This document shows, one piece after another, positions 38,348 through 49,594 of a stretch of 64,000 nucleotides of DNA. How positions within the stretch are numbered: position 1 is the stretch's first letter; each line of letters starts with the position of its first letter. Where the stretch lies: NCBI GenBank assembly GCA_932521035.1, contig OW051496.1:4464001-4528000 (forward strand), given 5' to 3'. The position numbers and the translations under genes are program-made. Origin of the DNA: Oscheius dolichura (taxonomy: Eukaryota; Nematoda; Chromadorea; Rhabditida; Rhabditidae). A model generated the notes under the pieces. That model was not told the origin of the DNA. It searched no databases and saw only the letters and a program-made list of their open reading frames with translations.

Positions 38348-40135
38348 TCATAGGTGTGTCCTCCCGATGGTGGCCGACTCCGGGGGATCCGGGAACGGGT
38401 CGGTGTAGTCCCTGTCGAGGGCGCCTGAACAGACTCCGTCTTGCAGAGAACAGCTTATTCGCTTACTGTTGACCCTTGCGCCCTTTTCCGTTATCGGCAG
38501 ATTCTGCGTCACACGAGTTCGTCGAGCCATTCTTTCCACTCCGAAATAACAAACCGCCGCGATAAGCGAAGTGACCACCATTATGGCCAGATGCCAGGTG
38601 AGTTCTAGCTTGGAGGAATAGAAGAAGGCGGCACACGAGAGGCCGGACTGGTAGAACTTGAAGATGGCAAAGGCCTGGCTGGATTTGTGGGGGTAGACAT
38701 CACAGAGGAGGGAGTAGATCTGAAGAGAGGGTCGCTGTAAAGGGGGGAAGACACCTGAGTATTCCAGCAGGCATCTCCAAATCCGAGAAGGCCTCCGCAG
38801 ACGAGGGCCAGGGCTACTCTGGAATAGACTCCTTAGATCGTTTATCTACTGTTTCCTACGAGGGTGCAATGACTCCGGACCCTTCGGTTGAGTGTAGAGA
38901 TGCGTCGGGTGGGAAGTTGAGGTAGACTCCGACGAATACGAGGAGGTGGACACAGGTGCCCATAAAGATGATCGAGTCCCTTCCAATCTTCCTGGTTCTG
39001 TCTCCGAGAATTCCAAAGAGCAGACCGGCTGAATAGGACTACTATATGGAGGAGAACATACAACGAACCAGTAATCTGTCCGAGCCCGGCGCAGATAGAA
39101 TTCAACGCGAGAAGAGAGTTCGTATTGCTGCCGAGCTGTTTGGTGAAGGAGATACACGTGGGGAAGATGCCTAAAATACTCTCGTTTTCTCTCGAAGAAG
39201 AGGCTAGAGACCCGTCCAGAACGACTGCTCGATTCCCGTATAGGCGAAGACGAACGCCAAAAGCACCATTTTTTTCGTGGCCATGAGTTTGAACGTCGAC
39301 ACTAAATCACTTTCGAAGCCAATGGAAGTACCTACGAGTCAGTTCTTTGTAGCTCCCTACGAATTTTCCCTTTTCCGGATAGGGAGGAGTTCTCAACATG
39401 GCCAGGATGACGGCCGCGATGACGGAGACGACGGTGAAGCAGGCATAGAGCAGGCGGACAGTGTGCTCGGCGATATTGTCCGTGGTATTAGAGGAATGGA
39501 ACACAATGAAGAGGAAGATACCTCCTCCGACAAGACTAAAACAGTTTGTCTCTTTTTTAATCGATCCTCACCATCCTTCCGAGAGACCCCACAACATGGC
39601 GCTGTTCCTGCCGGTCGTCTTCTCGTTGCAATTCATCGAGAGGTATGTTCCCTGCCCCGTCCACAGAACTAAACATCTGCTAGTCATCCACCAGTCTTTC
39701 TAACTTACTGGCCGCTCCGATACCCAGCAGGCCACTGGAAAGGTAGAGGTAGACTTCGTTGAGGAAGAGAAATCCGACTTGGAAGACGGTATAGCAGAGG
39801 GTGCCGAGGACCATGGCCCATTTGGGACCGATGATGCCAACCACAGGGGCCGCGATGAAATTGGCCAGGGTGAATGTTGCATAGATGATCGATAAACTGG
39901 AAAACAACGAGTAAACAGAATAAAGGAGGGATTGCCTGTAGTAGCCGGCATGTTTGTTGATACTCGCCCGGTCGGCAGCGCTTGCTATCACGGGCTCCTC
40001 AATAAAACCTCAAGAAGAAGAACATATCCTATTCAAAAAAGGGAACATACCTTGGGAATTGAAAGCGAAAAAGTTGAAGAAGAAGCCGGCACCCAATTGG
40101 ATCACATTGAACGTGGCGGGGTCTATCAGACCCAT
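38348..40135 (-). CDS. UNC-93-like major facilitator, MFSD11 group, paralogue A
   Basis: Twelve-helix membrane protein of the UNC-93/MFSD11 group. Exons join from ATG 40135 (MGLIDPATFNVIQLGAGFFF). Landmarks: HAGYYSLSIIYATFTLANFI, GPKWAMVLGTLCYTVFQVGF, ILWTGQGTYLSMNCNEKTTG then RNSAMLWGLSEG, VLLAFVFAYTGIEQSFWTG, LLGFGDACWNTQ and SQAFAIFKFYQSGL. These correspond one-for-one to human MFSD11. UNC-93 in C. elegans regulates a potassium channel; MFSD11 function is unclear. The C-terminal tail is long (about 65 residues) and ends TIGRTHL. The ATG lies 12 nt after TTTCCAG. The intron at 39897-39935 has a GC donor. Divergent from paralogues B and C across a 4.7-kb gap. Confidence 0.9.
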
Positions 40136-43100
40136 GGTCTCGCTACCCTGGAAATGATCGACTACGGCAAATGGCGACAAAACAGGATTCGGTCACGTTG
40201 CCTGTGGCAGACGGAACGGGAAACTGTTTCTTGTGTTAAAAGGGCAAGTAATTGTCTCGGATGAAAGAACGGGAGAAGAATAGAGGAATTGGAGAAAGGT
40301 ATTGATGGCAGGCACAGCTGATCGTCCGGCGATCTTCTAAAAGACGCTGTAAGCGAAACATAAACAGTTCGGTCAATAGACACGCGACCAGAAACATTCT
40401 GGACGTGAAAAGATCAGTCAAAAGAATAGAAAGAACAGAGTAAAAGGGAAGGAGGAGGAGTTGTATAGTCCCTGGTCAGATAGGCTCCCTGTTATCATGG
40501 AGTGTCCCCACACGTGTCTGGTTGCAGGAGACCAGAGGCAAGATTATCCATTGGAAGTAGGCAGCAAATGGAAGAGGCCGACTGATCAGGGACGGACGGC
40601 CGGTCGTCCGGCAGCGGACGCATTGTCTTACGTTCTAATCCAGCGGGAGGACAGGAACACCACCGGCGGAAACAACTGCCTCGTGCTTTTTTGGGCTTCC
40701 TGCAAGACAACCCTGGGGACTCTATACTAGAAACAGGGGGGTTTTATTTCACGGGCTCTTCTGTGACCATCACAGATCATCTTTCATCGGGCGGAGTGCC
40801 GGCCTCCTTCGTGGCCACCTACTAAGTAGACTTATGCCTTCAGTCAACCAGCCAGGCCCCTTGGATATATGCTGCTCATTGCTGTGCCCTTTCCCAGAAG
40901 GGCATCCTGCTGTGTTTTGGTCTCTGGCGGTAGCTTCCTGGTAAGTCCTAATGGCCTGGTGGGTGGGTGAATCCGGAGAGCGCTGACTGTTTGAACAGAT
41001 TAGATCTCTGTCCCCATGAATATGAATTCTGCCCCTTCGAAAACAGCAATTTCCTTTTGTTACCCTCCTCCTTGTTTTCGGCTCCTTCTCCGCCAGAAAT
41101 GCCACCTCGAGCCGAGTGAAAAGACCCAGGTTGAGTTTATTCCTGACGTCACCCACACGCGCTTCTGTCTGTTTATTTCGCCTCTCGGCTTAATTGACAC
41201 AATTCCATCTGCCCGACACCCACCGTGCACCGAATCTGAACTCTGCCCCTCTCTCCTCCGCCACGAGGAGCGTCACATTCCTTAATCAATTTTTCACGAA
41301 GAAGATGTGGCCGAGAGGGCGATCATCTGATGCGGACGAGAATCCTCTTTTCTTCTTCTTTTACTACGCAGCAACAGAGGAGAGAAATCATTAACCGAGT
41401 GGCCATCCTCCCGTTGCTTACAAATTTCAACAGAGATCAGTTGCTGCAGTGGCCGCCCGCCTCCTCTTTTGTATTACATCCTTTTCTCTGCAGCCGGTAA
41501 AGATAGGAAAGACAGGAAAAGAACGAAAAGATAGGGATGATGCTCGCCTTTCTCTTCTCCGTGATTCATATCCTCCTCTCTGTTGTAAGCGATCACATGA
41601 AGAGAGATCACTTATTTCCTTCGACGTCAGCCTCCTTCTCACCATTTAACAGTCCCCGGCCGCGTCAATACAGTTCCGGCTTCCTATATTCCCACCAGCC
41701 GGCTGGGAAAGACAAAGATCCCCCGGCCTCCTTTCTCATAATATGCCCCCTCTTCACTAATACCCAGGCTCTCTGAATATTCATTCTCTGTTGTTTCTCA
41801 GTCTTTCGCCTCGGGTTGAAATCTTTCACAAGTGAGCTCGTCAAATTGAGTCATGCGCCTCCTGGCCGGGTGCCAGGCAGCCTTTTCGAAATAATGTTTG
41901 CTCCTCCCTACTGTTTTGAAGTAATTGAGAGAGATGCTCATAAATAGAGGCAAATGAGAGGAGCTGTCCTCGTGAATTTTTAACGTCACGCATTGAGGGG
42001 ACGATGCATATTTGAGAGACAGGGAACTGCTGGCCCGTTTTTAGTCCCCGTGGAACTTTGGCCATCGGCCGATTTGAGCCGGTGACTGTCGCGGCCGACA
42101 CATCTCCCTCTCAGAGACTTCCCTTTCTCAATGGCTGGAAATAACTCCCCGACTACCAGGAGCTACGTCAGTGTCCAAAATATTTATCCCTGTGTTCAAA
42201 GCAACTGGGTATTTGCCCAGCCCCATCAGTCCCCCCGGCCCCCCGTGTTCCAGTATCAGCCGCCGGCGTCTGTCCGCACACTGTCCGTCTCCAGAAAAAC
42301 CAACAACTGCGCGTGTTTCTTTCGCCTGTCCGTGCTCTATTATACAGGGGGCTGGTGACCACGTCACGAGTACGGCCGCACTCGCCCCAGGTGCATTCTG
42401 TTCCGGTTGGCTCTCCTCCTCCTCCTCCTTTCTGGCCTTTTCTTATTTTCTGCTACACCGCGCTTTGTGGAGGAGGCGGGCATCCCTCCCCGAGATGTTC
42501 TCAGTGCACCAGCACCCGCCAGACTGCCACCTGACACCCTCCCTCCGCCGTAGGGTGGAGCTAATTCCACTATTCTCAGTCGTTCTTTGTTACACACAGA
42601 GACGGCGAGGCTTCCCCCCTCCCCTTTCTACGGCGGCTCTCTGGTCGTCTGGTCACTTACCCCTCCGGCTGACCCTTGCGTAACCCCGATCGTTACTCCT
42701 TTCTACTCGTCCCCTCCCCCTCTGCTCTGTCCCTTCAAAATGTTCCTATTTGTGCCATCTTTGAGAGTAGAAAAACTGGTAGCAGACCTTCACCAGTGTC
42801 AGATAGTGGGCAATTTGAATCGGGTCTACTTCCCGCGTCTACTCCGCTCGGCTGTCCATCCCTCTGCACATGTTCCTGCCTTCCCGCTTTCTTTTCGAAC
42901 TCTACCAAGTCGAGTGTGAATGGCGCTCTTTCACAACTAAAAACAGCATTCCCCGCATCTCCGGTCGGTTCGTTACGCTTCTTTGGATTTCCTTCGCCCC
43001 CTCCTCCTCCCGAACTCCATTCTCCTCTCTTTTCCAACACCGAAGGTCATTTATGCCATCTTATTCGGTCATCAGTTTTCTCCGACCGGACACACGTGGC

Positions 43101-44833
43101 TTTTTATTCCATTACACACACTCCAGTGCTTTCTTTTTTCAACAAACAACACCTAGGGGAGCCGTCTTGTGGGAGCCAGATGGCCCCATCCCAGTCCAAC
43201 TGGTGATTCATACTCTCCCCCTCCCGACTCTACGTGTACTCAGAGTACGTGCTAACAAGGGGCCCCTTGAGATCGTTAGGATCAGGAGAGGCTGACCAGA
43301 AGAGGAGTGTGTTTACAGGATGGGCTCTGAGCCTCTCCCCTAAGGGTGTCTAAGGATGCTCTACCAGGCCTCGTGGCAGCTTCTCGGAATGATCAAAGCC
43401 CGTCTTTCGAGTTATTAGTATTAGTGTTTTCTCGTGGCCCTCCAGCTTCATTATTTCATTATTTTGCCCTCCGGGGCGTCCTTTCACAAGTGCGGCTGTA
43501 TGCTCAGGGTAGATGTGTTTGTCTTCGTCGGCTGGCCAACACAATTCTCTTCGCTTTTGTCCTCCCAAAATAGGAGGGCGTACCTCACTTTTTTAACTCG
43601 CCTCCTCTCTTTTCATCCTCCGTCCATTGACCTATAGGGAGGAGGAGATGGTCCTTTGACACGCTTAGGTGCTCCAGCGTCACGGAGAGCTATTCCAAAA
43701 TAACTGCCACCACGCGCGTTCTCTCTTTTTTTCTCTACAGCTCTGATCATTCTGCAGGGAACGTGACGTAGCCGAACCCATCCACCGCAGTAAGGAATTC
43801 GTCTCCTTTTCGACCTTCCATAATCATTCTCTTCCCGGGTGACAAAACTTTGTTCTAGAAAATCTCATCAGGGGCCATCCCACGTGGGTTGCCCTCTTCC
43901 TTTTATTTCATTCACCGTCCTCCGGTCCCACGTGGGAGGCTGCAGCCTCGAAAATGAAGCATCCGGCCCCAGCTGAGTGATATTACTTTTTACGAGGGGG
44001 ATGTGGAGGGGAGAGGAGCCCTTTCCTCGAAAAAGACATTAGAACAATTAACGCTATCAGGGGCAGGGGGGACACGTGATGATGCTATCTCTTATCGTCA
44101 TTGTCTCAACCCGAAAACAGTTCACTCCAGCGGCGGCTAAGGTAGGTGGTCACAGGCGGCTTTTCCTCTCCTCTTTCCCGGGTGAATGCCAGACCATGAC
44201 ACTCTAGTAAGCGGTATCAATCGGTCCTGTGATATGAGGAGGGCGCGCTTTTAGCTGAGCCGTCCTTGGTCAATGACATGCCAAAAAACGATCCTTGGTA
44301 GAGTTATCCGGTCGAAAAGCAAGAAAAGCAAGCTGCTTTTCGAGTGCTGTATGGGCCGTGCTGTATGGCAAGACCCCGGTCGGCAGGTGAGCTTCTCCCT
44401 TGATGCGTACTTTGAGCTGTAGCCCCTCTTACAACTGTTTGTGATAGACTGACCAAAACAAAGTTCTTCCTTATCGCCCTGCTCCCGAATATTCTTCCAT
44501 TTCCTTGAGAGACGAGGTATCTTCCGGCTGCCTGACGCCATTAGACCAGACTCGTGAATATCCTTATCGCTCCCTGTCGGAGTTCCCTTCTATTCAACCC
44601 CCTCCGTCTATTGTTCCCCATTTTGCTCCAACAGTTCCCCATCCGCCCCCTCGGCCATCGATCCCCCTGTTGGCCTTTTCCATCAACTCTCTCCCCCTCG
44701 TTCATCGTCACCCTTCCGCTTCTTCTTCTTTTTCCATTGCTTCGGTGTCCGATATCCCCAGTCCAATTTGTTCTCTCTTTCAGTGTTGGCTTATTCGCCT
44801 CGCTTGCCGCCCACCGTGAATGACTGTAGTTCG
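40136..44833. other. 4.7-kb gene-free stretch between divergent UNC-93-like genes
   Basis: No exon here joins or shows a recognisable domain; the open frames on both strands overlap each other and are low-complexity. The sequence is GC-rich and heavy in pyrimidine tracts. It must contain the upstream regions of paralogues A and B. An acceptor CTCTTTCAG at about 44781 precedes paralogue B and may mark its trans-splice site or an upstream 5' exon. Confidence 0.55.
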
Positions 44834-46485
44834 ATGCCGTCAGCCACCGCCAATGTTATTCAAGTCGGGCTAGGGTTCTTCTTCCTCTTCGTGCAGTTCA
44901 ACAGCCGAGGCTATATCCAGGAGACCATCTTCGAGAGCATCGCCATCGAGAAGAACATCGACCCCCACACCGGATACAATGGCCTCTCGGTCTACTACCT
45001 CGTCTTCACCTTTGCCAATCTCTTCGTCTCTCCCGTCATCGACAGACTCGGCATCCAGTGGTCCATGGCCATCGGCGCCTTCCTTACCATGTTGTACGAG
45101 GTTAGTCGCTTTCTTCCAGTGGCCATTCTAACCCTTCCCCTCCTTTAGATTGGCTTCTTCTCGATCAACGTCTATTACTATTACGTAACCTCTGTTCTCT
45201 CTGGGATCGGAGCCGCCTGTACGTGCCCCCTTGCCGACTACAGTATCCTATTCTTCAGTGATCTGGCCGTCCATGGGCACCTATCTGACGCAGAACAGCA
45301 CGGACAAGACCCTCGAGAGGAATAGCTCAATTATCTGGGCGATGTCCCAGGCTTCGTAGGTTCAGCTCGGTTGCCGTACTAATCATCCCCCTTGCAGCCA
45401 GGTCGTCGGCGGGATCATCCTGTTCGCCGTCTTCCACAACCTGAGCAACGAGAAAGGCATGGATGGGATATCGTCGACTGCCCAGCTCTGGACATCTGTC
45501 GCTTTCACAGCCTCGCTGGGTGTCTCCTTCGTCGTCTTCCTCACCCTCAAGCAGCCGACTCTCAAGGCGAAGCCGGTCATTTTCCACGACACCTCCAACT
45601 TCAAGGAAGAACTTTGTCAGTCTATCTCTTCTTTCCCATCTAAAAGCCCCCGTTCCAGTCACTACATTCAATTTAATGTGCACCAAAAGGATGGCATTTC
45701 TGGGCGTCGTCTTCGCCTATACGGGTATTGTGCAATCCTTCTGGACGAGTGAGTTCCCCGTCCTCCTCCCTTAATCCAGTCCATTCTCTAGGTATTTTTC
45801 CTACGTGTATCTCATTTACGGAGCAACTTGACGGGGACAACATGACGTGGATGGCGCTGAGTACGTGTGTGGCCGGAATGGGACAACTTGCCCGTAAGTG
45901 GTGCTTTCTCTCTCTTCTACATCCATGCATCCAGTATGCGGCATCATCTGCACCTTTGGAAAAGGCTGGTCACGGAAGAAGATTGTCAACACGGGTCTAA
46001 TCTGTCATATTATCGTCTTCGTCGGAGTCTACCTCTTCTTCCCGCCGTTGTCTTCCAAGGAGAAGACGAATGAGATAGCCATCTTCCCTCCCAAGTAATT
46101 TGTCTTTCAATTTCACTTGTCCTTTCTTTCAGTGTACTGGTCACTCTCGCCCTGTCCTTCCTCCTCGGGTTCGGAGATGGGTGTTGGAACACCCAAGTGT
46201 ACGCCTTCGTGGGCGACGTGTTCCCCCACATTTCGAACCCGGCCTTTGCCCTCTTTAATTTCTATCAAGTAAGCCACTCTTCCTCTTTTCCAAACAACTC
46301 CCTTCCAGTCTCTCATGACATCGGCCTCCCTCTTCTACTCTTCCCATATCATCCTATCGACCCATCTGATCATCCTCGGAGTATCCGCCGTGTTGGCAGC
46401 TGTCTGCTACACCGTCGTCGAGAAAATGGGCCGGCTGGACTTCGACGACACTTCGATTGAAAAAAGTAGGAATCTGCTCCTTTAG
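44834..46485 (+). CDS. UNC-93-like major facilitator, MFSD11 group, paralogue B
   Basis: Second MFSD11-like transporter. From ATG 44834 (MPSATANVIQVGLGFFFLFV) about nine exons give QFNSRGYIQETIFESIAIEK, HTGYNGLSVYYLVFTFANLF, then LIWPSMGTYLTQNSTDKTLE and RNSSIIWAMSQA. Later come FAYTGIVQSFWT, LLGFGDGCWNTQVYAFVGDV and NPAFALFNFYQ. The end is VVEKMGRLDFDDTSIEKS, then a short run to TAG 46483-46485. The start is uncertain: an acceptor at 44781 lies in the 5' region, and the frame is open upstream of 44834, so a short N-terminal extension is possible. Same strand as paralogue C, 610 bp apart. The two share intron positions and most motifs, pointing to a local duplication. Confidence 0.88.
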
Positions 46486-47097
46486 GTTTGCATGTCTCAG
46501 TCCCTATATCGTCGTCGTCCTCTTTCGTCCGCTCTATCCTCCCGCTTTCTATTTCCAAAATTGGTGTTGTCCTTCTTCAGGGCCCCTTCTTCGCGGACAA
46601 TCTTCACAGTTTCAGTAAGCAGCCAGTCGCCCCTGCCCTCGGAGAAGTCCACCGACGGCACGGCTCTCCTCCTTCCTCCTGCCTAAAACGTGTATCCTCC
46701 CGTCCGGACGCCATTTCACTTCTCATTTTCTTCACTTCTCCTTCTCCTTGTTGTCTGTTATCTCTTAGAAGAAAAATACAAATTTCCGGTGACAATACGC
46801 GGTGACAAAAAGAATAAATTATTTATATCTCACTGGGTGTTGCCTTCTCTGTCGACCAGGCTGAGAGACACGGTATCAAACTGTGCGAGATGCCCAAAAG
46901 AGCGACGAAAGAATGATAAGGTAACAAATTACTCCGAGAAACCGGCCAAGAGGCGTGAACCCCGGGGTAGACACCACTCTGCCCCGACATCAGGCCGTCT
47001 CCTCCGACTTTTGTACTTTTGTTTACTTCTATCTGATAAAAACCTTATAGGGTCATACTTCCTGATTAGTTCGAAGACACAATCAATTTTGGAGAGA
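46486..47097. other. Intergenic between UNC-93-like B and C
   Basis: About 610 bases. No gene seen; an in-frame extension upstream of paralogue C (from about 46690) is open but shows no similarity. Confidence 0.5.
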
Positions 47098-48764
47098 ATG
47101 ACAGGCAAAACAGTCGACGAGAAGTCGCTATTCCTGGGGGCGGGCGAGCGAGCAGCCGAGAGATGCGCCCTCTTCAACGTTATCCAAATTGGAGTGGCCT
47201 TTCTTCTATTTTTTGTACAGTTTAATACCCGAGGTAGTCGTATACCAGTTGGGAATAGAATAGATCCTCATAGGCTACATAGCCGAGAGTGTTTTCGCCA
47301 ATGTGGCCGAGACGACGGACATCGACCCCCACGCCGGCTACCTCGGTCTGGCCGTGTACTACCTCGTCTTCACCATATCCAACCTCGTCATTTCCCCTCT
47401 GATAGACCGACTGGGGCTGTCTCTCTCCATGACTGTCGGCACTCTCCTCACTCTTCTTTTCGAGGTAAATTGTGTCGAGCCAGCCCAAAGAAAGAGAGTT
47501 CTAGATCGGTTTCTTCTGTATCAACGAGCACTACTACTACTTTACCAGTGTTTTGGCCGGTTTTGGAGCTGCTCGTAAGTTTTTTGACTGAGTAAAGAGC
47601 ATTTATTTCCAGTAATTTGGCCAGCTTTGGGCACCTACATGACCGAAAACAGCACAGAGAAGAGCCTGAAGAGGAACAGCGCCATCATCTGGGCACTGTC
47701 TCAGGCAAGGTAATCCTCCCCTTATTAGAATATCCAGTTCTAGTCAAATAGTCGGAGGATTCATCCTTCTGCTAGTCTTCCCCTCTACTGGGGGCGACTC
47801 GATTTCTGCCGAGGCGACGCTGGGCACTTCTATCCTCCTGACCGCCTTCCTTGTCCTGGCAACTATCGTCTTCTTTTCCCTTCGAAGGGCACCGCCTGAA
47901 CTGAAGCAGTTGGAAGAGAAGGAAGAGAAGCCGGCCCTCCTTCAGGAGCTGTCCTCCACCTTCCGTCTCCTCATCACCAAGAGGATGTGTCTCCTGGCGA
48001 CGGTCTTTGCCTACACGGGCATTGTCCAGTCCTTCTGGACCAGTATCTTCCCCACCTCCATCTTCTTTACCCAACAACTCAGCCAGAACAGTATGAAATG
48101 GGTGGCGTGGAGCTGCATCTGGGCGGGGATCGGACAGATTATCGGTAAGTCTCGGGCCTCCCGTGTGAATAAGTCAGACAGTCAGCTTTTGGACAGCTCT
48201 GCCGCAGAGCAGTTCCTTCTTTTCGAGGAAGGCCATCGTCACTTTGGGGTGTCTCACCCATCTGGCCGTCTTCCTCGGAGTCTATCTCTACTTTCCCCGG
48301 GTATCGTCCCTCGAGAAAACTGATGACATCGGCTACTTCTTCCCCGAGTATGTTATAGCACAGTCTATTCTAATCCCTTCAGTCCGCACGTGGTAATGTT
48401 CCTGTCCTTTTTATTGGGATTCGGAGATGGATGTTGGAATACGCAAGTCTACGCGCAATTGGCGGATATCTTTCCTCATTGCAGCAATGAAGCCTTCGCC
48501 CTCTTCAATTTCTACCAGGTCTCTTTTCTACCGTCTTTTGTCAACCACCGATTTTAGTCTCTAATGGCCTCCTTTTCCATGGTCTACTCCTCCTACATTA
48601 ATCTGCACGAGCATTTGTATGTCCTCCTCCTGTCAGCTACCGTAGGCACCGTCTGTTTCTGGGCTGTGGAACATTGGGGCAAATTGACGGCTATAGAAAA
48701 AGAGGAGGACGAGATAGACTCTCTCGGAAACAAGATTTTATTAGAGAATAAAGTTATCGAATAG
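47098..48764 (+). CDS. UNC-93-like major facilitator, MFSD11 group, paralogue C
   Basis: Third MFSD11-like gene. From ATG 47098 (MTGKTVDEKSLFLGAGERAA) it shows CALFNVIQIGVAFLLFFVQF, then GYIAESVFANVAETTDIDPH, YLVFTISNLVISPLIDRL, LIWPALGTYMTENSTEKSLK and RNSAIIWALSQA. FAYTGIVQSFWTSIFPTSIF, GFGDGCWNTQVYAQLADIFP and EAFALFNFYQ follow. The C-terminus is VEHWGKLTAIEKEEDEIDSL, ending VIE at the stop 48762-48764. Its N-terminus is longer than in A and B and is charged. It is closer to B than to A in the motifs I can compare. The last bases of the CDS overlap the end of the convergent minus-strand secreted-protein gene. Confidence 0.9.
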
Positions 48765-49417
48765 GACGTCGCCTTCGGGAGATGGACAGGGGAACGGAGG
48801 CCGAGGAGCGGGAAAGACCTTCGGAGAGACAGCGGGCCGTCGCTAGCAGCTGGATGAAATTTCGACACTGAACGGAAATATTAACTTGTAAAAAGGGAAA
48901 AGAGTTACGTAGACTTGGTCGTCCTTCGGAAGGGTGAAGATTATTCCCTCTATGATCCTTTCCGTCTCGTAGTATTGGCCTAAATCTGGTCATTTCCATA
49001 ACCACACGGCCTCATATCCACCCTTGAGAGCTAATTGGACGGTTCTCGTCTTCTGGGATATTGTCATTGCCTCTGCTGCGTCCAGGAGAGAGGCAGGCGG
49101 CAGGTGGCTGTCCACCAAGAACAGTAATCCCATGTCCTGAAGGTATTCCCCTCATCGTCTACCACTCTCCCACCTCGCTGGTCATGTTGGTCGCCAGGGA
49201 GACAAGAAGATCAGCAGCCGTGGCAAACTGCCATAACCGGTAAGAACTGCTGAGGAGACGAAGATCCTCGACCGACGGCTGGAGGAGGAGAAGAGCCAGT
49301 GAAGCGGAATCGGTCGGACAGAAGGCTGGGGCAAGTGGGTCATTCGGGTACAAACAAAGGGATACCTGTGTCGCCGAGGAGGACGAGTACTGTGAAATAC
49401 GCGACCAAGTACAACAT
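48754..49417 (-). CDS. Small secreted protein, unrecognised
   Basis: Unknown family. Four exons join from ATG 49417, which opens a signal peptide MLYLVAYFTVLVLLGDTAFC. The mature part has LLLLQPSVEDLRLLSSSYRL, an N-glycosylation site in LATNMTSE, DMGLLFLVDSHLPPASLLDA, TISQKTRTVQLALKGQYYET and RIIEGIIFTLPKDD. Removing a last 39-43-nt intron gives YCRNFIQLLATARCLSEGLS and an Arg-rich end at the stop 48754-48756; without that splice it would end earlier at 48848 (SSSC). The length is about 180 residues. The C-terminus overlaps the coding end of UNC-93-like paralogue C on the other strand by 11 bp if the longer form is real. It is likely exported, with no membrane helix after the signal. Confidence 0.6.
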
Positions 49418-49594
49418 GGCCGACTGGCGCCATTTGCATTTCAGTCGGGAGGTCGCTTCTCTTGGCTAAGCCCGGCTCACTTCTTTATTCGGTGGAATGG
49501 CCTAAAATAGAAGAAAGAATAGCTGTGCCCATTCGGCTGGCCAAACAGTCCTCTTCTCATAAATCCCCCGGTTCTGATTGGCCATCCTCCCCCG

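Noticed and set aside
40460-44500. Many short open frames in the gene-free gap
   Set aside because: No joinable exons, no recognisable motifs, frames open on all sides as expected for GC-rich DNA.
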